A stretch of 61,467 nucleotides of DNA. Origin: a virus. How positions within the stretch are numbered: position 1 is the first letter of the stretch; each line of letters starts with the position of its first letter. Positions 30,866 through 39,219 of this stretch are shown here, piece after piece. The stretch is from positions 1 through 61,467 of the IMG/VR virus record IMGVR_UViG_3300010148_005374. The stretch is one strand, 5' to 3'. The notes beneath the pieces were generated by a model. That model made no database searches, was not told the DNA's origin, and worked only from the letters and a program-made list of their open reading frames with translations. Made by a program: the position numbers and the translations under genes.

Positions 30866-31789
30866 TTAGTTAGTGTGGTTAAATAAACTATTGATATAAC
30901 CTGCTCCTGTTTCATAAGTAAAATCAAGCTTCGTTGATACAGTGTTTTTTTGGTGAATACCCAAATCAAAAAACAACTTTATTAGTTGTGAATACTGACT
31001 AACTGCTGTAGCGGCAAAATCAGGTGATGGTGATACCGGCGAACCCGGTGCGACGGCTATGTGAGTATGAAGAGTTAGCGCAGACATCATCTGAAGGTAC
31101 ATAGAGCTTAAAGTAGTAACCGCACCGTTTAAGTCAGCGATAAGATCAATTATCTCTCTTAGTGCTTCTTGTAAATTTTTACCCTTAACGAGAGGTTGCA
31201 TATCCTCATCATTATTGCCGGCGATAAGGTCTATGCCCTCTTGGATGTCAATTCGCACACCTTGACCATCATAAACATCGGTACCAGTCACAAGCTTGAT
31301 ACCATCCCTAGCAACAAGCCTAACAGCATCGGCCTTAACTGCAACTGCTGATTTGTTTGTTGATTTGCCAACTCGTCCGTCAGGCAAACCAAAATTATAA
31401 TCTACGTCAGTTCTTTGGCTAATATAAATTCTAGCTGAATCTAATTCTGGGCTTTTGTCTGTGTAAACGCTCTCGTTTTGTTCATTTACTTGTACACCAG
31501 TTGCACCGCCAAGACCCACAACTAGATCAATAGTTCCACATTGAGTTACGCCGATACCGCCATATCCAGACTCTATGTCCCTTGGCCTATCCCTGCCCAT
31601 CACAATGTAAGAATTATGTTTTCCTTTGTAGACAGTTTCAGCGTTGGTTGAATTATAGTTTGGAATAGCCTCAACAACCGAAGTATTAGATAAGCCGCTA
31701 TTATCCCTTTGAGCGTCAGGAAGGTCTTTTAGTTTTTGTAATTCAGATTCTGGCACACCAACTGTGCTTTGTGCTTTTTTTAATACCAT
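30866..31789 (-). CDS. Putative baseplate central spike-like protein (307 aa)
   Basis: The middle of the protein (residues about 135-180) is a run of short beta strands with alternating hydrophobic residues (SAVAVKADAVRLVARDGIKL), as in beta-helical or spike proteins. Residues about 245-262 carry an LHTHIAVAPGSPVSPSP stretch; HTH near a Gly/Pro-rich segment is typical of spike or baseplate tip proteins, where such histidines can bind metal. Helical residues 210-245 precede it. It lies directly after the OB-fold/M15 hub gene. The spike assignment is inference; the structural cluster membership is firm. Confidence 0.6.
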   Translation of the reverse strand: MVLKKAQSTVGVPESELQKLKDLPDAQRDNSGLSNTSVVEAIPNYNSTNAETVYKGKHNSYIVMGRDRPRDIESGYGGIGVTQCGTIDLVVGLGGATGVQVNEQNESVYTDKSPELDSARIYISQRTDVDYNFGLPDGRVGKSTNKSAVAVKADAVRLVARDGIKLVTGTDVYDGQGVRIDIQEGIDLIAGNNDEDMQPLVKGKNLQEALREIIDLIADLNGAVTTLSSMYLQMMSALTLHTHIAVAPGSPVSPSPDFAATAVSQYSQLIKLFFDLGIHQKNTVSTKLDFTYETGAGYINSLFNHTN

Positions 31790-31792
31790 AAT

Positions 31793-33349
31793 TTAAAATT
31801 TTGGGAATACAAATGATCGTCCAAGTTTTGGATCCACAACAACTTGCCCTATCTTCTCCTTATCTCTCATTTGCTGGATTGATGCTCTGAATACCTCGAA
31901 GTGTGGCCCATCAAAGAAAGTTGTAAAATTACCACCCCAAACAAACCCAAATTGCTTTCCAATAGCTCCTATTTCATACCATCTACTTTTTGGGTAAGCA
32001 TCATCAAAACCAGATTTACCAATCCCAGGGGTCGAAAATCTTTTACCCTTGTTTCGTTTATCTCTACCAAAAGCTACTTCAACACAATCAAAAGCTATAC
32101 CATATTGATGCGGGCTGCTTTTTGGTTTACCTCTTGCTTTTGTAACTGTTTTATTTGGCGGTCTGACTGTCCTGCCGTGTGAGTACAACTCGTTTTGTCT
32201 TTTCACAGTTCTATGAGTTTCTAAAACTCTTAGGTAATACCCTCTTTCTGCTGCATAATTTATAAAGTCAGCTACGATGATTCTTGCATCAGGATGCATT
32301 TTTTTAATTCTTCTATCAGTTCCTCTGTCCCAAGTAAAAGGCACACCATCCTTGTCTATCCCGGCTGCACCGCCAAGCGCTTCGGTATTAAAAAATCTGC
32401 CTCGTTGTTCAGCCTTACGAGCACGATAAGCAGATACAGTTTGAACCTGACCATCACATGGATCATTCTTTTTGGGCCCACCATTAGGTGTATCTTGATT
32501 TGACCCAGGAGAAGCCCGGAAAGGACCAGGACCAGACGACCTAGAGTTGGCAAAATTTTCTTGCGGAGTTGGCGTTGATGACCCCGCTGGTACATTCGAA
32601 CTTTGTTTTTGTTCGGGAAGTCTTGAATTGCTGATCGCATCTGTAGAGTCTTCAGTGGGAGAATTAAGCTTTCTGGGGTTTCTATCGCTAACAGTAGCGG
32701 CGGCGTTTGCGCCAACAAGTGTGGCTCCACCAGGGGGTGTTGTTTTAACTGGTGATTTTTTTCCTGGCTGAGAGCATTTATCTGGATTAGCACCAAACAG
32801 ATTTGACAATGCGCCAAGAATTCCTGAGCTATTTCTGTTTTGAACTCCGGCCACTGCTGTCGCTGATATAAGCTTCTTTATTCTTCCATTGCCAAATAGT
32901 TTTGTTTTGTTTGATTTGTTGTAGAATTCAACCTCAACAATATCCCCTATTTTTGGTTTACCGCCGATCTCATCTATATCACCCTCAAATTCGACCAGTA
33001 GATTTATTTTAGCTTGATCTTCTGCACTATCTGGTATTACTATGGTGCTATGAGCCGTGTCTGGTTCGTCTATTCTGGCACGGACTCTGATCGAGTTTGC
33101 GCCGAGTAGAAAATCAAAAAATCCTGCGTTTTCATCAACTCTATAGACAGTTGCAAAATGAGATGATTTTGTATCATTTTCAACTGCACTAACAGAAAGT
33201 TTATCAAACATAACCTCCTGCATAACATCAAAAAAATTCTCCCTATTAGGAGAATAAGGTCGGAGAAGCTTAGGCTGTTGCGGCCTTGATATAAGCTTAG
33301 ATGCAGTATTTGGTCTACTTGGTTTATCAGGATTAGAACTATCTGACAT
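31793..33349 (-). CDS. Baseplate hub-like protein with M15 peptidase domain (518 aa)
   Basis: This looks like a tail-associated lysin that opens peptidoglycan during infection. Residues about 60-165 resemble the OB-fold found in gp5-like baseplate hubs (VRARIDEPD, KIGDIVEVEFYN, KTKLFGNGRIKK). A long Ser/Pro/Asn-rich linker (about 175-300) leads to a C-terminal M15 (D-Ala-D-Ala carboxypeptidase/endolysin) domain. Predicted zinc ligands are H414 and D421 in SPHQYGIAFD and H483 in DGPHFEV; R382 in the ETHRTVKRQNELY helix segment fits the family. The ATG at 33349 has a strong AAGGAGG site. T4 gp5 carries a lysozyme domain in this position, so here a different enzyme fold replaces it. Confidence 0.85.
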   Translation of the reverse strand: MSDSSNPDKPSRPNTASKLISRPQQPKLLRPYSPNRENFFDVMQEVMFDKLSVSAVENDTKSSHFATVYRVDENAGFFDFLLGANSIRVRARIDEPDTAHSTIVIPDSAEDQAKINLLVEFEGDIDEIGGKPKIGDIVEVEFYNKSNKTKLFGNGRIKKLISATAVAGVQNRNSSGILGALSNLFGANPDKCSQPGKKSPVKTTPPGGATLVGANAAATVSDRNPRKLNSPTEDSTDAISNSRLPEQKQSSNVPAGSSTPTPQENFANSRSSGPGPFRASPGSNQDTPNGGPKKNDPCDGQVQTVSAYRARKAEQRGRFFNTEALGGAAGIDKDGVPFTWDRGTDRRIKKMHPDARIIVADFINYAAERGYYLRVLETHRTVKRQNELYSHGRTVRPPNKTVTKARGKPKSSPHQYGIAFDCVEVAFGRDKRNKGKRFSTPGIGKSGFDDAYPKSRWYEIGAIGKQFGFVWGGNFTTFFDGPHFEVFRASIQQMRDKEKIGQVVVDPKLGRSFVFPKF

Positions 33350-33351
33350 CT

Positions 33352-33648
33352 TTATTCCTCCTTAATCATTTTGAATATATTTTCACGATCTAAATCTGTA
33401 AGTCCTTCCTGCGCTGAAGCGGCTTCTCTTTTTTGTACAAGAGTTGCCAGCTTAACCAGTTGTTCGTTACTTCTTTGTAACGTTTCAACAAATTTGGCTG
33501 CGACTGGACCAGAATCGGAGTACCTGTCTTGATTACCAGGAACACCCATATATTCCTGCAATTCCATTAAGAGAGTTTCAGTAACTTGCCTGTCATTCTT
33601 AACGTTATCTAAAGCTTGTTCTATTAAGGAATCTAAGTCTTTCTTCAT
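33352..33648 (-). CDS. Small helical protein of unknown function (98 aa)
   Basis: Starts MKKDLDSLIEQALDNV with heptad-like hydrophobic spacing and is highly charged throughout, suggesting a short coiled coil. It contains no cysteine or recognisable motif. It is separated by two bases from the M15 hub gene and carries GGAGGT as a strong ribosome-binding site. A structural chaperone or tail-completion factor is possible, but nothing in the sequence decides. Confidence 0.65.
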   Translation of the reverse strand: MKKDLDSLIEQALDNVKNDRQVTETLLMELQEYMGVPGNQDRYSDSGPVAAKFVETLQRSNEQLVKLATLVQKREAASAQEGLTDLDRENIFKMIKEE

Positions 33649-33660
33649 TAATAATACCTC

Positions 33661-33679
33661 CGCTTATTGTAAATAGGCG
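33661..33679 (-). repeat. Small inverted repeat between sigma gene and 98-aa gene
   Basis: In the 35-base gap, the minus strand can form an eight-base stem with one mismatch (CGCCTATT / AATAAGCG) and a three-base loop, just upstream of the ribosome-binding site of the 98-residue gene. There is no T-run after it, so it is not a clear terminator. It may be a processing hairpin or chance. Confidence 0.3.
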
Positions 33680-33683
33680 CTTA

Positions 33684-34370
33684 CTATATTTCTCCATTGT
33701 CCCATTTTTTCTTGAAGGTGCCATATTTTTCTCTCATCTTGTTTAGAGAGCTTACAATTTGCTTGGTATTAAGACCAGTTATTTCTCTGAGATATAAGTA
33801 AATTGCTTTTTTGTTGAATATTTCTATCTGATCAATGCTTTCCATCAGCGTTAAAACAGCATTTAGGACACACTTTTCGTTATCCCTGAGGTTCGGACGA
33901 TCCCAGCTTTTTATCTCTGTTAAAAGATGAAGCCAAAACTCAGCGTCCTCCTGTTTATCCTCAAAGCTTTTTTTCTCACTAGCACTAACAACCTCTATCT
34001 CTTTGACAAGATCATCATAGTTTATTTCTCTTTTGTTTCTTTGAGTTTGTTTTTTTGCTTTATGAGTAAACCAATTCTTTGTAACAACTGAAAAATACGA
34101 AAAGGCCTTTGTTCCCTTATTGGCATCAAACTTACCTAAAATGGTAGTTAGCCAAATTTTACAATCATCCTTTAGAACATCAATGTTTTCTAGGGACGTA
34201 AATTTATATGTGTATACAATCTTGTCAACTAGTTCATCAAAGGCTGGCTGTATTTTACTTCGATAAAGATCTTCCCTAATCTGCTTGCAATCAGTCTCTG
34301 TGTAATCAATGATTGCCCGTTCAGTCTCTGATGTAAAATAGTAATTAGCTTTCTTCTTCTTCGGCATCAT
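33684..34370 (-). CDS. Late-transcription sigma factor, T4 gp55-like
   Basis: Probably directs host RNA polymerase to late promoters, as gp55 does in T4 together with sliding clamp and co-activator. The diagnostic segment is residues about 80-115, FDANKGTKAFSYFSVVTKNW and KKQTQRNKRE, which matches the conserved gp55 core (sigma region 2-like). Length 228 exceeds T4 gp55 (185). Two ATG codons lie in tandem at 34370 and 34367; GAGGAGG is six bases from the second, so translation may start at 34367. It overlaps the end of the upstream 102-residue gene by 26 bases. Its position just upstream of the structural run fits a late regulator. Confidence 0.8.
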   Translation of the reverse strand: MMPKKKKANYYFTSETERAIIDYTETDCKQIREDLYRSKIQPAFDELVDKIVYTYKFTSLENIDVLKDDCKIWLTTILGKFDANKGTKAFSYFSVVTKNWFTHKAKKQTQRNKREINYDDLVKEIEVVSASEKKSFEDKQEDAEFWLHLLTEIKSWDRPNLRDNEKCVLNAVLTLMESIDQIEIFNKKAIYLYLREITGLNTKQIVSSLNKMREKYGTFKKKWDNGEI

Positions 34371-34653
34371 ATTCCTCCTCTACTATGTCAGTTAGAAAGA
34401 ATACTTCTTCAATTTCCTGTAAATCAAGAACCAAAGCTTGTGTGTGTGCCAAAAGACCTTTCATGGTATCATCGCCATAAAAGGTAGGCAACTCATAAAC
34501 ACTTTGTAAGTGTTGTCTGTACCTCTCCACTTTTTCTTTTATAATAAAACTGTTGTCAGATAAAAATCTGAACCTCTTCAATAATTCTCTAATGTACCAA
34601 GCTAAGAATACAGATATTGTCACAAATATGAAGCATAAAAACCAAGAAAGCAT
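34345..34653 (-). CDS. Small membrane-anchored protein (102 aa), function unknown
   Basis: The N-terminus has a hydrophobic segment (residues 4-22, WFLCFIFVTISVFLAWYI), followed by a helix-like RELLKRFRFL and an acidic tail (EEEYDAEEEES). This is a single-pass inner-membrane protein, N-terminus likely in. Small phage proteins of this type include inhibitors of host functions and lysis accessory proteins, but no family was recognised. The start codon follows directly the FmdB gene's stop (TAGATG). Confidence 0.7.
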   Translation of the reverse strand: MLSWFLCFIFVTISVFLAWYIRELLKRFRFLSDNSFIIKEKVERYRQHLQSVYELPTFYGDDTMKGLLAHTQALVLDLQEIEEVFFLTDIVEEEYDAEEEES

Positions 34654-34908
34654 CTACTCTGATCGACTCCGTAGTTTTTCTTTGTCTTTTTTTATTTCTT
34701 CTTTTGTTTGCTCAATAGTATCTTTAATCACTTCGCCCGGTGTTGTTGTTTTCTTTTTTAACGTTTTTGTAATGTTTATAGGTGTATTGAGCATTTTTTG
34801 TAAAGACTCCTGTCCACAACTTTCGCAGGTAGTCCTTTTGACTCTAAAGGAGTGAAAATATTCAAATACTTCTTCGCAAGCATTACATTTGTAAACGTAA
34901 GTTGGCAT
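34654..34908 (-). CDS. FmdB-family zinc-ribbon protein (84 aa)
   Basis: A small regulatory-type zinc ribbon. The N-terminal 40 residues fit the FmdB domain: TYVYKCNACEEVFEYFHSF, with Cys8/Cys11 and Cys28/Cys31 positioned to bind one zinc. The C-terminal half is Lys-rich and likely helical. FmdB proteins are common small proteins in bacteria and phages, and no specific role is established here. Its start follows the upstream 62-residue gene with no gap (TAAATG). Confidence 0.85.
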   Translation of the reverse strand: MPTYVYKCNACEEVFEYFHSFRVKRTTCESCGQESLQKMLNTPINITKTLKKKTTTPGEVIKDTIEQTKEEIKKDKEKLRSRSE

Positions 34909-35097
34909 TTACTCTGTTTCAAACTTATTCATTTTATCATCGGACATGTAAACACCAGGGGGGTTATCGACCCAGACTTCTTCATCCCTAATTGAAAGAT
35001 TCCAGTCTGATAACAACTCTGTAATATCCTCTTCTTCTGCTAGACATTTCTGTAGTGTCATCAGTAAAGCACCAATGGCTTGTTTAGATAGTTTCAT
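34909..35097 (-). CDS. Hypothetical small protein (62 aa)
   Basis: MKLSKQAIGALLMTLQKCLA begins a short helix; the second half is acidic with a WVDNPPG loop. No family recognised. It is supported by an AAGGAG site before the ATG and by a 14-base overlap with the end of the HAD gene. Similar small proteins appear between regulatory genes in marine T4-like phages, but no homology can be stated from sequence alone. Confidence 0.65.
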   Translation of the reverse strand: MKLSKQAIGALLMTLQKCLAEEEDITELLSDWNLSIRDEEVWVDNPPGVYMSDDKMNKFETE

Positions 35098-35401
35098 TTT
35101 GCTTCTCCTTAAAATATTCTAAAGTGTTTATGGCCTTGTCACATATGAAAAGATCATATGGTGGTTTCCACATTTTAATTTCATGACACTTAACACCCCA
35201 TTCTTTAAGTTGTTTATGGGTAAGTTCTGTCCAATCAATTCCTGTGGTACCACCTCTGGCAGTCCAATAAATTATCTGATTACCCTCGTCATAAAGGTCA
35301 TTAATTTTTTGTATTCTTTCCCTAATCGGAATGGCGTCTGGATAATGTCGCCCTCCTTCATAAGTGCAAATTGTATCATCTATATCAACGTAAATTAACA
35401 T
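35084..35401 (-). CDS. HAD-superfamily phosphatase (105 aa), sugar-phosphate type
   Basis: Contains the HAD motifs: DIDDTIC (residues 6-12, nucleophile and acid/base Asp), YWTARG (motif II Thr), and KPPYDLFICDKAIN (motif III Lys and IV Asp). It is a small cap-less HAD of a kind often placed next to cytidylyltransferases in polysaccharide loci, where the phosphatase removes the C7 or related phosphate. The ATG at 35401 (MLIYVDID) is chosen over an upstream start at 35443 because the domain starts there; it overlaps the end of the cytidylyltransferase gene by 17 bases. With its two neighbours it suggests a heptose- or glycerol-type nucleotide-sugar branch. Confidence 0.8.
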   Translation of the reverse strand: MLIYVDIDDTICTYEGGRHYPDAIPIRERIQKINDLYDEGNQIIYWTARGGTTGIDWTELTHKQLKEWGVKCHEIKMWKPPYDLFICDKAINTLEYFKEKQNETI

Positions 35402-35783
35402 TTTGTAAAATCTTTGTTGTAGAATAATCACCAATACGATCAAAAAACTTTAGTTCTTTTGCGTATTGCGATCCGACTACATACTTTCCTTCCCAATCTG
35501 ATCCCACAACAAGAATATCAGGCTTTATAGATTTTATTAAGCTTTCTAAATCATTTTTTGAAGAAAACGATACTGTGTCATCAACATACCTGATGGAACT
35601 TACTAAGAACTCTCTGTCTTCTAGGGTATTAAATGGCCGAGCATCGCCTTTGTCAGACTTAACTTTATCATCTGTATCAAGTCCAACAATAAGTTTGTCT
35701 CCCAGAGATCTTGCATACTTAAACATTTCTATGTGTCCACGATGCAAAACATCAAAACATCCATTTGTCCATACAATTTTCAT
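35385..35783 (-). CDS. Cytidylyltransferase-like protein (RfaE/HldE C-terminal domain type)
   Basis: A 132-residue nucleotidyltransferase with the family signature TNGCFDVLHRGHIEMF (HxGH motif), the DTDDKVKSDKG nucleotide-binding stretch, and ILVVGSDWEGKYVVG. It activates a phosphorylated sugar or alditol with CTP/ATP, as the HldE C-terminal domain does for heptose-1-phosphate. The start at 35783 (MKIVWTNG) fits an ATGA junction with the kinase upstream. In bacteria HldE is a fused kinase/nucleotidyltransferase; here both parts are separate genes. Confidence 0.85.
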   Translation of the reverse strand: MKIVWTNGCFDVLHRGHIEMFKYARSLGDKLIVGLDTDDKVKSDKGDARPFNTLEDREFLVSSIRYVDDTVSFSSKNDLESLIKSIKPDILVVGSDWEGKYVVGSQYAKELKFFDRIGDYSTTKILQNVNLR

Positions 35784-36523
35784 ACTATACTTACACCTCG
35801 CTTTTGAACAACTTTTGTAGCACACTGGTTTGCAAAGTGTATTGCATCGTTTATATCGTAGTTTGTCAAATACTCAGCCACAAGTCCTGCTATAAATGTA
35901 TCCCCGGCACCTGAGGAATCTTTTATCTCCACTTTTTCTACTGGGTATATTTTTCCTCGATGTTCACACCCGTTAGACCCAAGCGTTATTATAAGCTGAT
36001 CATATAGGCTTTTCTTCAACAAGTGTTTAGTTCTAGCGTGTTCGTAATAATTTATCTTAATAAACGCCATATTATCACACCAGTCACCTAACAATTTTTT
36101 TGTGTCTAAAAAAACCTTATCGTGCATTTGAGATATTTTTGCCATTATGTCTTCAGATAGGTAGCCCTTACAATAGTCAGAAATGATAACGGCATCATAG
36201 TTTCCTATGTTTTGCTCAATTAAAGATATATCAAGTTCATTTATAACTTCATCATTTTCATCAATTCTCAAAAGCATTTGATTGGTTTTATTGTCAATGT
36301 ACCTACTCTTTTTAATCAACTGCCAGTTATTGTTTGTTATAATGTCACATTCAATACCAAGTGACTTTATGTTGTGCAAAACATTCATGGCCATACCGTC
36401 TGAAACTACTGTTGCTGTTCCATTAAAAACTGGTACCGGTGCATCAGGACACATACGGTCACAATTACCATAATTAAAAACGTCCTTGCAGCTTTCGCCT
36501 ATGACCAAAACCTTAGCAGCCAT
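35780..36523 (-). CDS. PfkB/ribokinase-type sugar kinase (RfaE N-terminal domain type)
   Basis: A 247-residue PfkB-family kinase, shorter than the usual about 310. The N-terminal part shows GESCKDVFNYGNCDRMCPDAP, close to heptose-7-phosphate kinase (HldE domain I: G...D.......R..PEAPVPV). The catalytic C-terminal signature is KDSSGAGDTFIAGLVAEYL, with the general base Asp in GAGD. Part of the central lid region is reduced. Together with the next two genes it forms a kinase, nucleotidyltransferase and phosphatase set for an activated heptose or similar sugar. The isomerase GmhA that would feed it is not seen in this window. Confidence 0.8.
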   Translation of the reverse strand: MAAKVLVIGESCKDVFNYGNCDRMCPDAPVPVFNGTATVVSDGMAMNVLHNIKSLGIECDIITNNNWQLIKKSRYIDNKTNQMLLRIDENDEVINELDISLIEQNIGNYDAVIISDYCKGYLSEDIMAKISQMHDKVFLDTKKLLGDWCDNMAFIKINYYEHARTKHLLKKSLYDQLIITLGSNGCEHRGKIYPVEKVEIKDSSGAGDTFIAGLVAEYLTNYDINDAIHFANQCATKVVQKRGVSIV

Positions 36524-37533
36524 TACCTAGAAAGAAACTCCCTGTCACCTTGTACTTTCTCTCTCCAATAGTTCAATAAGTCAGTCATTGTTTTCTCAAA
36601 TGGTATTGTTGGTTCCCATCCGGTGTGGTTTGTAAACTTAGCCGTGTCAGGCACCTGTAAATCTGCATCAATCGGACGAAGCCTCTCTGGGTCTGTCTCA
36701 ATCTTAATGTCTTTAACTGTTGACTGACTAACCAAATAGTTTAACATCTCTTCAACAGTACAACTGTAAGTGCCGCCAATATTGTAATATTCCCCGGCTG
36801 TCGGATTGTGAGTAACAAGTAGGTAATATGCCCTAACTGCATCCCGAACATCTGACCATGTTCTTAGTGATTGTAAGTTACCAACCTTTATTACAGGTGG
36901 CAATTTACCAGCTTCAATCATAGCAATTTGTTTTGCAAAAGTTGACTCTGCAAATACATCGCCCCTTCTTGGTCCTGTGTGTGTAAACATTCTGGTTGTC
37001 ATCACCATCATTCCGTAGGCCTCTGCATAATATCTACCGATTAAATCCGTCCCTACTTTTGATATAGCATAAGGAGAAGCTGGATGAAACGTCACTTCCT
37101 CATTAATCGGCAAGTATTCTTTTGGCACTCTTCCAAAAACTTCAGAGGACGCACAAACATGAATTACTGGTCGTAATCCCGAGTCTCTGATTGACTCTAA
37201 TAATTTTGCTGTTCCTAAAATGTTAGTCTCAAGAGTTTCAAGCGGTGCCACAAAACTTGTTTGTGGATAACTTTGTGCAGCCAGATGAAAAACATAATCA
37301 GGATTACTTTTTTTAATAGCTTTAGTTATGGACGGATAATCATTCAGATCACCATAAACTAAATGAACTCTATCTTTAGAATTAATTTTTGGAAACAAGT
37401 GTTGTATGTTCTCAAAATTATCGTTCCACCTACAGAACCCATAGATTTCCCAGTCCGTATTATCTAGAAGAAAGTCGGCCAAATGAGAGCCGACCATCCC
37501 TGTAATACCAGTAATGAAAACACTTTTAGACAT
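36523..37533 (-). CDS. GDP-mannose 4,6-dehydratase-like SDR (336 aa)
   Basis: Extended SDR that most likely converts GDP-mannose (or a GDP-heptose) to the 4-keto-6-deoxy sugar. Visible are TGITGMVGSHL (Rossmann TGxxGxxG), HLAAQSYPQTSF, the SSEVFG motif (catalytic Ser/Thr region), PYAISKVGTDL (Tyr-xxx-Lys: active-site Tyr and Lys), THTGPRRGDVFAES, and a SDVRDAVRAYYLL late motif. Those features, notably GPRRG and SDVRD, are GMD-specific. It is directly followed by the sugar kinase (TAATG junction) and preceded by three further SDRs, so it is likely the entry enzyme for the GDP-sugar block (ColD, Fcl-like). Confidence 0.88.
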   Translation of the reverse strand: MSKSVFITGITGMVGSHLADFLLDNTDWEIYGFCRWNDNFENIQHLFPKINSKDRVHLVYGDLNDYPSITKAIKKSNPDYVFHLAAQSYPQTSFVAPLETLETNILGTAKLLESIRDSGLRPVIHVCASSEVFGRVPKEYLPINEEVTFHPASPYAISKVGTDLIGRYYAEAYGMMVMTTRMFTHTGPRRGDVFAESTFAKQIAMIEAGKLPPVIKVGNLQSLRTWSDVRDAVRAYYLLVTHNPTAGEYYNIGGTYSCTVEEMLNYLVSQSTVKDIKIETDPERLRPIDADLQVPDTAKFTNHTGWEPTIPFEKTMTDLLNYWREKVQGDREFLSR

Positions 37534-38488
37534 CTATATTTTCCCTATACCATTTCAAAGTTTTTTCTATGCCCTTATCAAGAGTTACCTCGGGGCACCA
37601 ACCCAACTTAGTAAAAGCTTTTTTCCAATTCAAGTATAAACTAGTTTTTATGGTTGGTTTAGTTAAATCCGATTCAATCTTCAAATCCTTACCAGAAGCG
37701 TTGATAATTTTTTGAACAAGTTCACGAACTGGGACAGCCTGTCCCAAGCCAACATTAAATAATTCATAATCTTCGGTCTGATTTTTTATCGATAATTCAA
37801 CAAACCTACACAAGTCGTCAACGTGAAGAAGGTCTCTTTTTTCTTCCCCTGTTCCCCACATAACAACTTTGTCTTTTGCGGTCATTACTTTAGTAACAGT
37901 AGCACCAAAAACATGACTTCTCTCTAGATCATACTTGTCGTGAGGACCGTATATATTTGAGTGCCTAATCACTGTGTGTTTTGTTCTTCCAAGTCTCGAA
38001 TAGAAATCACACATCTTCTCAATATAAACTTTTGTATTACCCACACCAAAATACTTCGGGTATATTTCATCCTCCCCAGAGAAATCATCTTCAGACAATG
38101 CTTCTTCACTTGGCTGGTACATTACCGTACAACTCGGGAAAACAAAGTGATCAACATTATTTTCGTAAGCAGATCGTAATAACAAAGAGTTCATGACTGC
38201 GTTATCTGTGACGTGAATAAACGGCTTAGTCGTAATATCTTTAGCACCAGAAGTTGTAGCCGCAAACTGGAGGACGATATTGATCCCTTCCATCACCCTA
38301 TCCACATCTTCTTTATTGTTTAAGTCTGCATAGATCCATTCAACATTAGGATGTTCACTTGGTTCAACATCAGGATGCTTGTTATGATAAATGGCCCGGA
38401 TGTTATATTCATCTCCAAAGGAGAAGTGCTCTAATAAATTCTTTCCAATAAATCCAGTAGCACCACACAGTAGAATTTTCTTTTTCAT
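37526..38488 (-). CDS. GDP-fucose synthase-like SDR (320 aa), altered YxxxK
   Basis: Extended SDR/epimerase-reductase of the GDP-L-fucose synthase (Fcl/WcaG) type. Seen: GATGFIGKNLLEHF, QFAATTSGAKD, PSCTVMYQP, RHSNIYGPHDKYDLERSHVF (the typical N-x-YGP-x-D loop), VMWGTGEEKRDLLHVDDL. The candidate active-site lysine is K153 in the FGVGNTKVYIEKMC segment; the residue four before it is V149, and the nearest Tyr is Y146, so the usual YxxxK is not present. It may use a different arrangement or have changed function. It overlaps the GMD gene by 8 bases and the next SDR by ATGA. Role: reduction/epimerisation of the 4-keto sugar made by the GMD-like enzyme. Confidence 0.75.
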   Translation of the reverse strand: MKKKILLCGATGFIGKNLLEHFSFGDEYNIRAIYHNKHPDVEPSEHPNVEWIYADLNNKEDVDRVMEGINIVLQFAATTSGAKDITTKPFIHVTDNAVMNSLLLRSAYENNVDHFVFPSCTVMYQPSEEALSEDDFSGEDEIYPKYFGVGNTKVYIEKMCDFYSRLGRTKHTVIRHSNIYGPHDKYDLERSHVFGATVTKVMTAKDKVVMWGTGEEKRDLLHVDDLCRFVELSIKNQTEDYELFNVGLGQAVPVRELVQKIINASGKDLKIESDLTKPTIKTSLYLNWKKAFTKLGWCPEVTLDKGIEKTLKWYRENIDV

Positions 38489-39219
38489 TTTTCTTTTTCC
38501 TTAATAAATCTTTCTATGTTACCTAAAGATGTGTGCCAGGCAGGAGGAAACTTTGCTTGAAGTGTCCCATTAGGTATAATTGGTGTTTCATAAGTGTATT
38601 GACCAAAAGTCACTTGCTTATCAAAATTTTCTGCAACATCCTGAAGTTTGATATTTTCTGATGAAACAAAATCAATGATCCCAGAATAGTTGTTTTTGGC
38701 TGACAACTGAATCATTGACAATATATCACTCTGTAAAACATAATTGAACGTGGAATCTTTAGATAGAGACAATTGAGGATCATTATCCTCTAATATTTTT
38801 ATCAAACTACTCTTTCTCATCATTGGTCCAATGATAGCACTGGACCTGAGTATTAAGGGGTTAGTCGCTATTTTATTGACTATGGATTCAGCCATCAATT
38901 TTGTTGTCTTATAAAGATCATCCTCTTTTTGATATACATCGATCGAAGATAGAAACACAAATTTGCTATGTGGCAACAAAGCTAAACTTTTTGTCAAAAA
39001 TATATTGTCTTGTAAAACTTTATAGTAATCGTTAGTGTTCCTTGTTGCGTTAAAGGCACAATGGATAATTAAATCAAATGAGTTATTCTTTTGCAAAACT
39101 TCTTTTGCGTTATCCCTTGTCATACCAACACAATCAATTTGTGATGCAATATATTTTCCTAGGCCGCTACCAGCGCCAGTAACTAAAGTATTACTTTCTA
39201 AAGGCATTATGCCTGTCAT
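38485..39219 (-). CDS. Extended SDR, NAD-dependent epimerase/reductase family (244 aa)
   Basis: Short extended SDR with TGAGSGLGKYIAS as the cofactor loop, FLSSIDVYQ in the catalytic strand and YKTTKLMAES carrying the YxxxK pair. Length (about 244) is below the typical 300-320, so the C-terminal substrate domain is reduced. The ATG at 39219 is preferred, with AGGAG eight bases upstream, over a TTG at 39222. It overlaps the preceding SDR's end by 29 bases. Its substrate is probably a nucleotide-linked keto-deoxysugar from the same block. Confidence 0.75.
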   Translation of the reverse strand: MTGIMPLESNTLVTGAGSGLGKYIASQIDCVGMTRDNAKEVLQKNNSFDLIIHCAFNATRNTNDYYKVLQDNIFLTKSLALLPHSKFVFLSSIDVYQKEDDLYKTTKLMAESIVNKIATNPLILRSSAIIGPMMRKSSLIKILEDNDPQLSLSKDSTFNYVLQSDILSMIQLSAKNNYSGIIDFVSSENIKLQDVAENFDKQVTFGQYTYETPIIPNGTLQAKFPPAWHTSLGNIERFIKEKEK

